Assembly: GCA_960531495.1 (NCBI GenBank) | Contig: OY482861.1 | Coordinates: forward strand, 2,418,001 to 2,482,000 | DNA length: 64,000 nucleotides | Reading direction: 5' to 3' | Source of the DNA: Zeus faber | Lineage: Eukaryota > Chordata > Actinopteri > Zeiformes > Zeidae | Shown here: one piece after another, positions 56,390 to 64,000 of the stretch | Layout: every line of letters begins with the position of its first letter | How positions within the stretch are numbered: position 1 is the first letter of the stretch | Made by a program: the position numbers and the translations under genes | The notes under the pieces: model-generated | Database searches by the model: none | The model's input: only the letters and a program-made list of their open reading frames with translations | What the model was told of the DNA's origin: nothing

Positions 56390-57196
56390 CTCTAGATTGA
56401 TTCAATCTTTAAGCTTACTCAGATCTTCCTTGATCGGAACAATATCTCAGTGAGTCGTCACCTTCACTTTTCGGGAATCTTGTGTTGCCTTTGCTGGACC
56501 TGTCCAGACGACTCCTTGTTGGATATCTTACGGCCGGTCTCTGACTGCCGCTGGGCACACAACCTGGACATGAAGAGAGTCTCATCATCGTCGCCAGATT
56601 GTTGGATAAATTATCCTAGGTGGTCGGTGAGGTTAATCTGCCCGCTACAGGAAAACAAAACTGAGAGTATTAAAGATATTTATTCTGCAAAATAAAGAGA
56701 AAGATACCGTCATGCTTCAAAGCAGTGTTCTGATCAGTCTACCCCTATTACTGACGAAGAGGGCTTTATACCAAAGAGAGGTTGTGTGTCAGGTGTCATT
56801 TACAACTCTGATCCTCAGTCATATCCCTGGGTGTTCCCCCAAACAGTGATTTAACAGTCAAACTTCGGTCACAGACACAATCCTACTGTACCATAAAACA
56901 AACACACAACGCTCTTTTAAGTCCCTCTTGTCCTTATCCTTATCTCCACACAAGGTTAAGTGAAGGATGGAATGTGGTCTGGTTTTTCCAATACTACAAC
57001 TGAAATGTTTTAGACAGTTTTTACACACAGACACACACAGACAATTTTTTTGTCTCTTTATATTAACTCTGAGTGACTCCTAAAAACCCATAGACAATGA
57101 GTTTTATAACTAAGTAACATACAAAAGGCTATTGTCCTGTATAAAACATGTAAAACCTCATTCAAATAGTTGATCATGTGCATTTTTCTCTCACAG
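56390..57196. other. Unassigned stretch right of the hAT end
   Basis: No convincing gene or repeat. A short frame at 56450-56695 has no motif. Confidence 0.4.
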
Positions 57197-57535
57197 CCTA
57201 CATACGTGCAACTGCGGCTCTAGCGCATGCCACTGTGATTGCACTGACGTTTCACCTTCTGGACTTGATAGACCTGCTGGCTAATTTAAGGGTCTTATTG
57301 GCCCGACTTAATGGCCTTGTTGGCCGACTTGAAGGACCTGCTGGATGCGTTGCCAAGCCCGCTTTGCGCACTCAAAGTTGTACTGCCACTGCGGTCCAGG
57401 CCTTTTGCCCGTTCCTCCAAGCCTGGCTGTCTGTTTGGGCCCACGAGTTCTGTGGAGCCTCAGCCTTCCGAGGGGTCTGAGGGTTCCGTGGGCCCTGGGT
57501 GTTCTGACATCATTGCTCTCAGCAATGCCTTGAGG
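57197..57535 (+). other. Possible exon between a splice acceptor and donor
   Basis: TTTTTCTCTCACAG before CCTACATACG gives a good acceptor, and CCTTGAGGTGAGGCC gives a good donor. One phase is open from ATG 57311 to the donor (MALLADLKDLLDALPSPLC...), but it has a TAA about 25 bases upstream. Another phase is open from 57178 to 57480. Bases 57270-57350 repeat a motif of roughly 27 bases giving LLA-L-x-x-LL in one frame. It could be an exon of an unknown gene or of a mobile element; no family is recognised. Confidence 0.3.
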
Positions 57536-58778
57536 TGAGGCCAATCTTTTTACTCTTAAGCCCTCACCACATGTAGCTGTACTTGGCTATACAGCGAGCT
57601 AAACACTCTTGCAATAAGTACCCAGAGACAGGAGCGCACTTTTGGTATCGTTAATGAAAGCGGTGTAAAACTGTGGAACAGTAGAGAAATATGCAGATAA
57701 ACGATCAATCTCTATGCAGATGTAGATAACGTGTTAATACGTTGTCATAGCTCCCACATTGTATACATACAACAATAACATGAATTATCTCACAAATTGT
57801 GCTTTCTCAAGGGCAGTGAAGAGGCTGATGGAAGAGATGTTAATCCGGGTCTGGGACATGATCAGATTGGCTGAGTGTGCCTTGATCTGTTTATGCCTGT
57901 TCTGATTTTACTATTATATTATTATACTATCATCCAAATGCTATGATGTTGCAATACTGACTGCGCGGGGGGCGCACCGGGAGGCAGAACAACCGTGTTT
58001 TGGTTGCATCTAAATTTTTTAGTATGGCTTTTAAGTTGGTTTTTAACTGTATTTCTGTGTTTGTATTGGAACTGATTTTTTTAATCTGGCTTTTAAATCA
58101 GTTTTGAAACTGTATTTCTGTATCAGGATTGGGTCTGAATTTTTGGGACACATCATCAGTAGTGGACCCCAGGACCATGGGGTGTTTGACCATTATCACT
58201 AGACACCCTCGCCTGAGGAAGGCCCTCCCGTGGTTGATCAAGCCTCGGAGTGTGTCCCATAGCCAATTGGAGTTCAATTTGGGTTATGCTCGATTGTGGG
58301 TAGGCAAAGAGTTTTGCTAAGCATTAATTTAGAATGATTTATGTTAAGAGTTTTGCTAAACATTAATTTTGAATGACCAATTTACTAATGCTTCATGCAA
58401 TTATGCCATGTCAAGGTTGGTATGGTAAATTATAAAAAAAAAATAAAAGGTTACGTTTAATAGGTATGTATTTAGAGGTGTCTTGTGTTCCTACTTTGTG
58501 TCAGGGTCTTCTGTAGGTTCAGAATGAAGTTAGCTCCTCGGCACATCTGAATTTATGGGGCATAGCTCCACCCATTTTTTGGAATAAACTCCTTTTTTTT
58601 CTTTGTTTTCTTCCAATAAAAATCCTAATTGGTTTTAACCAATTGGGGATGGGGGGATGGGTTTTAACCAACTTCATCTTTCATTTTCATAAACGTCCTT
58701 TACTTACTCAACTTACTACGCCGGATCGAGCTGTACACTCTACCTTCATCCACTCCCTCATTTTCATGAGGGAAAGGA
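57536..58778. other. Unassigned stretch left of satellite array 3
   Basis: It holds two small local duplications: one near 58030-58125 (GGCTTTTAA...AACTGTATTTCTGT, twice) and one near 58308-58375 (AGAGTTTTGCTAA-CATTAATTT, twice). A 7-base inverted repeat CCCTCAT/ATGAGGG lies at about 58754-58771, next to the start of the satellite. Confidence 0.5.
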
Positions 58779-61700
58779 GGATAGAAAGAAGGAATGAATG
58801 AAAGATTGAAAGAAAGATTGAAAGAAAGATTGAAAGATTGAAGGAAAGAATGAAAGAAAGATTGAAAGAAAAATTGAAAGAAAGATTGAAAGAAAGATTG
58901 AAAGACTGAAGGAAAGAATGAAAGAAAGATGGAAAGAAAGATGGAAAGAAAGATTGACAGAAAGAAAGATTGAAAGAAATATTGAAAGAAAGATTGAAAG
59001 ATTGAAAGAAAGAATGAAAGAAAGATTGAAAGATTGAAAGATTGAAAGATTGAAAGAAAGAATGAAAGAAAGACTGAAAGATTGAAAGAAAAATTGAAAG
59101 AAAGATTGAAAGATTGAAAGATTGAAAGAAAGATTGAAAGTTTGAAAGACAGATTGAAAGACTGAAAGAAAGATTGCAAGAAAGATTGAAAAAACAGAAA
59201 GATTTAAAGATAGAATAAAAGAAAGATTGAAAGAAAGATTGAAAAAAAAGAAAGATTGAAAGATTGAAAGAAATATTGAAAGACAGAAAGATTGAAAGAA
59301 ACAATTAAAGAAAGATTGAAAGATTAAAATAAAGAATGAAAGAACGATTGAAAGAAAGATTGAAAGAAAGATTGAAAGAAAGATTGAATGAAAGATTGAA
59401 AGAAAGAATGAAACAAAGATTGAGATAAAGAACGAAAGAAAGACTGAAAGAAAGAATGACGGACAGAAAGATTGAAAGAAAGAATGAAAGAAAGATTGAA
59501 AAAAAGATTGAAAGACTGAAAGAAAGAATGAAAGAAAGATTGAAAGATTAAACAATTGAAAGAACGATTGCAAGAAAGATTGAAAAAAGAAAGATTGAAA
59601 GAAAGAATGAAAGACTGAAGGAAAGAATGAAAGAAAGATTGAAAGATTAAAAGAAAGAATGAAAGAAAGATTGAAAAATTGAAAGATTGAAAGAAAGACT
59701 AAAAGAAAGAAAGAACGATTGAAAGAAAGATTGAAAGAAAGAATGAAAGAAAGATTGAAAGAAACAATGAAAGAAAGATCGAAAGATTAAAAGAAAGAAT
59801 GAAAGAAAGATTGAAAAATTGAAAGAATGAAAGAAAGACTAAAAGAAAGAAAGAACGATTGAAAGAAAGATTGAAAGAAAGAATGAAAGAATGAATGAAA
59901 GAAAGATTGAAAGATTAAACAATTGAAAGAAAGATTGCAAGAAAGATTGAAAAAAGAAAGATTGAAAAAAGAAAGATTGAAAGAAAGAATGAAAGAAAGA
60001 TTAAAAGAAAGATGGAAAGAAAGTTTGAAAGAAAGAAAGATTGAAAGAGATAAAAGAAAGATTGAAAGAAATAATGAAAGAAAGATTGAACGATTGGAAG
60101 AAATATTGAAAGAGAAAAGTTGAAAGTAAGAAAGATTGAAAGAAAGAATGAAAGAAAGATTGAAAGATTGAAAGAAAGAATGAAAGAAAGATTGAAAGAT
60201 TGAAATATTTAAAGAAAGAATGAAAGAAAGATTGAACGATTGAAAGAAAGATTGAAAGAAAGATTGAATGATTGAAATATTTAAAGAAAGATTGAAAGAT
60301 TGAAAGAAAGAATGAAAGAACGATTGAAAGAAAGAATGAAAGAAAAATTGACTGATTGAAAGAAATATTGAAAAAAGATACATTGAAAGAAAGAATGAAA
60401 GAAAGATTGAAAGAAAGATGGAAAGAAAGATTGAAAGAAAGAAAGATTGAAAGAAATAATGAAAGAAAGATTGAACGATTGGAAGAAATATTGAAAGATA
60501 GAAAAATTGAAAGTAAGAAAGATTGAAAGAAAGAATGAAAGAAAGATTGAAAGATTGAAAGAAAGAATGAAAGAAAAATTGAAAATTGAAAGAAAGAATG
60601 AAAGAAAGATTGAAATATTGAAAGAAAGATTGAAATAAAGATTGAAAGTTTGAAAGAAAGATTGAAAGAAAGATTTAAAGAAAGAAAGATTGAAAGAAAG
60701 ATTTAAAGAAAGATTGAAAGATTGAAAGAAAGATTGAAAGAAAGAATGAAAGAAAGATTGAAAGATTGAAAGATTGAAATAAAGAATGAAAGAAAGATTG
60801 AAAGATTGAAAGATTGAAATAAAGAATGAAAGTTTGAAAGAAAGATTGAAAGAATAACAAAAGAAAGATTGAAAGATTGGAAGAAATATTGAAAGATAGA
60901 AAAATTGAAAGTAAGAAAGATTGAAAGAAAGAATTAAAGAAAGATTGAAAGAAAGAATGAAAAAAAGATTGAAATATTGAAAGAAAATATTGAAATAAAG
61001 ATTGAAAGTTTGAAAGAAAGATTGAAAGAAAGATTTAAAGAAAGAAAGATTGAAAGAAATATTGAAAGAAAGATTGAAAGATTGAAAGAAAGATTGAAAG
61101 AAAGAATGAAAGAAAGATTGAAAGATTGAAATAAAGAATGAAAGTTTGAAAGAAAGATTGAAAGAAAGATTTAAAAAAAGAAAGATTGAAAGTAAGAAAG
61201 ATTGAAAGACATATTGAAAGAAAGATTGAAAGATTGAAAGAAAGATTGAAAGAAAGATTTAAAGAAAGATTGTAAGACTGAAGGAAAGAATGAAAGAAAG
61301 ATTGAAAGAAAGAAAGATTGAAAGATTGAATGATTGAAAGATTGAATGATTGAAAGATTGAAAGAAAGATTGAAAGAAAGATTGAATGACTGAAAGATTG
61401 AAAGAAATATTGAAAGTTTGAAAGAAAGATTGAAAGACTAAAAGATAGATTGAAAGATTGAAGATTGAAAGATTGAAAGAAAGATTGAAAGAAAGATTGA
61501 ACGACTGAAAGATTGAAAGAAAGATTGAAAGTTTGAAAGAAAGATTGAAAGACTGAAAGAAATAATGAAAGAAAGATTGAAAGAAAGAATGAAAGAAATA
61601 TAGAAAGAAAGATGGAAAGAAAGATTGAAAGAAAGAAAGATTGAAAGAAATATTGAAAGTTTGAAAGAAAGATTGAAAGACTGAAAGATAGATTGAAAGA

Positions 61701-62050
61701 TTGAAGATTGAAAGATTGAAAGAAAGATTGAAAGAAAGATTGAACGACTGAAAGATTGAAAGTTTGAAAGAAAGATTGAAAGACTGAAAGAAATAATGAA
61801 AGAAAGATTGAAAGAAAGAATGAAAGAAATATTGAAAGAAAGATGGAAAGAAAGATTGAAAGAAAGAAAGATTGAAAGAAATAATAAAAGAAAGATTGAA
61901 CGATTGGAAGAAATATTGAAAGTAAGATTGAAAGTTTGAAAGAAAGATTGAAAGAAAAATTGAAAGAAAGATTGAAAGACTGAAGGAAAGAATGAGTGAA
62001 AGATTGAAAGAAAGATTAAAAGAAAAAAAGATTGAAAGTATTAAAGACTG
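58779..62050. repeat. GAAAGATT satellite array 3
   Basis: Same core and variants as arrays 1 and 2, including the GACGGACAG marker near 59460. Toward the right end a block of about 240 bases (61410-61640 and 61660-61880) is tandemly repeated. It ends at the palindrome that begins unit C. Confidence 0.95.
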
Positions 62051-62051
62051 A

Positions 62052-62092
62052 AAAAACCTACCCTACGGCCGACCACCGTAGGGTAGGTTTTT
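62052..62092. repeat. Perfect fold-back palindrome at the start of unit C
   Basis: AAAAACCTACCCTACGG (62052-62068) is the exact complement of CCGTAGGGTAGGTTTTT (62076-62092), separated by seven bases. The right half belongs to the unit; the left half exists only here and replaces the sequence found in A and B. Confidence 0.95.
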
Positions 62093-64000
62093 ATCAGCAG
62101 ATTAATTGAAAATGGATAGTTAGGTGCAGGCAAAGGCCAAAGGTCAGGGTTTACCACCATACTACTCTTCCCCCGCGTGAATACATTGCACTTTTTCTTT
62201 GTTACAAAGCATATCAGGAGACTTACTAAGCCCTGTGTGAGCCCTTGTTTGTTTTCTTGTGCCATCTGCTCCTTTTTATTTTATAATAAATAATTGTAAT
62301 TTTTTATCTACCTTTTGTACAGTGGGTGTAGGTTTATTCCCCGTTCGATTAAGTTTGGAAGAAAATATTATACTGTCAAAACCATCAAATTAAATAACAA
62401 TTGATTCTGTGCTCTCTTTTAAAGTATATGTGGTATTTGTCATACTTATCTGGAAATCAATTGATGAACCGGTATTTAAGTCGAAAATGATCTGCATAAT
62501 ATGCTCAAATTTACTACATTTACTTACAGCGTGCTTAGGTAGAAAAATAATCTTTACTTTCCAATTTTTGATATGTTTAAGTGGTGTTGGCCTGAGGCCT
62601 GATTTCTTAAATTGGTTGTATATCCTTTCAAATTAATAATTATACTTTTGGAAGGTTTATATTTTTCAATCAGAATCTGACCTATTGATTAAAAAAAGTG
62701 TTCAGTGTCAAAGTTTGCATGTCAATAGACCATAACATGGTGGGTCCCCTGTGTAATCAAAAAGTCAGGTGGGGTTCCCATGAGGCTCAAAAATTCAGGT
62801 CTAAAATCTTTTTGAGGGTTATCATTTTTTAAAGTAGTTTTTGTATCATCAAAAAATGATCCGTGATTTATGTACTCAACACTAAACATTTTACGAGACA
62901 CAAGGACGCGTTAGCATGGGCTATGCCACGTGAAAACCCCAGCATGCAATGGGGGGCGTACCTTCGTATTCCTGTCTATTATTTGTCCGCATTTTGTTAA
63001 TTGTTTATATTCTTGTTATTTACATTTACATTTACATTTAGTCATTTAGCAGATGCTTTTATCCAAAGCGACTTACAAGGGAGAATAACATTCAAGCTAC
63101 AGCTATTTCTCTACATTCTGCTGGTACTTGTAGAGTTAATTGACTAACCGATATGATGGTCTATAGACCAATCAATAGAAAAAATAGTTTCACCTTTACA
63201 GCCAGCAGTAAGGTTTTTGGATGCTTTAAATTGCAGTACACTTGTTCTAGAAAATGATCAGTTTCTAAGTTATGGAGCCATTTCAAAATGTTATTGTCGA
63301 ATTAGTGTCTTGTGCTGTTCTTATTTATCTATTGTGCCTCAACACTTTTAGAAGCCTCGTGGAAAGTCAGTAGTATTTATTTTGGGTTTTTGTCTGTTAA
63401 GAAACAGGTGATCACCAGAAAGTGCGCCTGTAGCCAATTTCCACCGTGACTGGACGAAGCCACAAGCTGGTCATTACAGCAGAGTCTCCAGATAAGAAGG
63501 TATTTTTGTTTGATTATTTATGAACAATACTTGAAGACAAAAGTTGTGATTTTCATGAAAAAAAAAGACTTTCTATGTTTCTAGTTTGTATTTCTTGTTG
63601 GTGACTCCCATCTACGGAGCATTGTGGATGGATTTGTGAAGATGCCAGGGGACCGAGGTACTGAATGCTTTTTTGTCTCGGAGACCTGACGCAGTTTGTG
63701 TTGTAGCCCCTAGCAGCGACTTGACGGCCAGCAGGACCATCGACGAGGCAGCAGTAGACTTTCGCAGCCTCCTGGTCAGTGTCTGCAGTCGCTGGCCAAA
63801 GTTACGCTTCATGTTTAGTACATTTTTGGTAGTATTGGTACTATTAATACTTTTGCTTTGTGAGCTCTGCAGAACATATTTTACATTTTGAAAACAAATG
63901 TACTGTAATAAACACCTTTTTTTTTGTGTGTGTTTGTATAGGTGTTTGTCCTGGACTTCCTTCCGCGTCTGACTATTTGCTCCGTGAGGAATACCATCCT
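62069..64000 (+). repeat. Duplicon unit C, partial, runs off the window
   Basis: Matches unit B from about 39250 to 41181 and unit A from about 9416 to 11352. It contains the right edge of the fold-back element, the 22-base repeat (62117-62138), the AT-rich stretch, the teleost motif (about 63020-63085) and the start of the SGNH-like pseudogene. Everything to the left of the fold-back arm is missing. Confidence 0.95.
63408..64000 (+). pseudogene. SGNH/GDSL-like pseudogene, copy C (partial)
   Basis: The first exon remnants, with FVLLVGDSHL (exon from about 63585; B-like CTACGGAGC), the frameshift, [19 protein letters not shown] and the VFVLDFLPRL exon, which is cut by the window end. It keeps TGAATG at the frameshift site as A does. 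Confidence 0.55.

Overview
The window looks like repeat-rich, non-genic DNA of a teleost fish. Clues are an L2-clade LINE, a Sushi-type Ty3/gypsy element, a hAT remnant, a short interspersed motif common in teleosts, exon remnants resembling multicopy fish proteins, and long CA and GAAAGATT repeats. I see no intact host gene, tRNA, rRNA or CRISPR array. Nearly all recognisable coding sequence is mobile-element or pseudogene sequence. I did not find a convincing new biological system. The strongest observations are structural.

Layout: (1) 1-1500, an L2-like LINE fragment on the minus strand, cut by the window edge. (2) 1747-3415, GAAAGATT satellite array 1. (3) 3421-25336, body of duplicon unit A (about 21.9 kb). 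(4) 25337-32980, satellite array 2 (about 7.6 kb). (5) 32981-54958, unit B, a near-identical direct copy of unit A. (6) 54959-58778, sequence without a partner in units A or B, holding a hAT remnant. (7) 58779-62050, satellite array 3. (8) 62069-64000, unit C, a third partial direct copy that starts in mid-unit at a perfect fold-back palindrome.

Each full unit holds, in order: an internally deleted Ty3/gypsy element with a 5-bp target duplication; a CA repeat; a short exon-like open frame; a fold-back element; a teleost interspersed motif; a decayed multi-exon pseudogene with an SGNH-hydrolase-like GDSH motif; a degenerate retroviral integrase end; a cluster of hairpin-cored repeats; a minus-strand endogenous retrovirus (5' LTR, tRNA-Trp primer-binding site, gag, pro, pol, possible env, no 3' LTR seen); and more of the hairpin-cored repeats.

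Most retroviral lesions are shared by A and B, so the provirus was dead before the duplication. A few small indels are private to one copy. B and C share most variants against A. The units therefore descend from serial duplication or, alternatively, reflect unmerged haplotypes in an assembly. The sequence alone cannot separate these.
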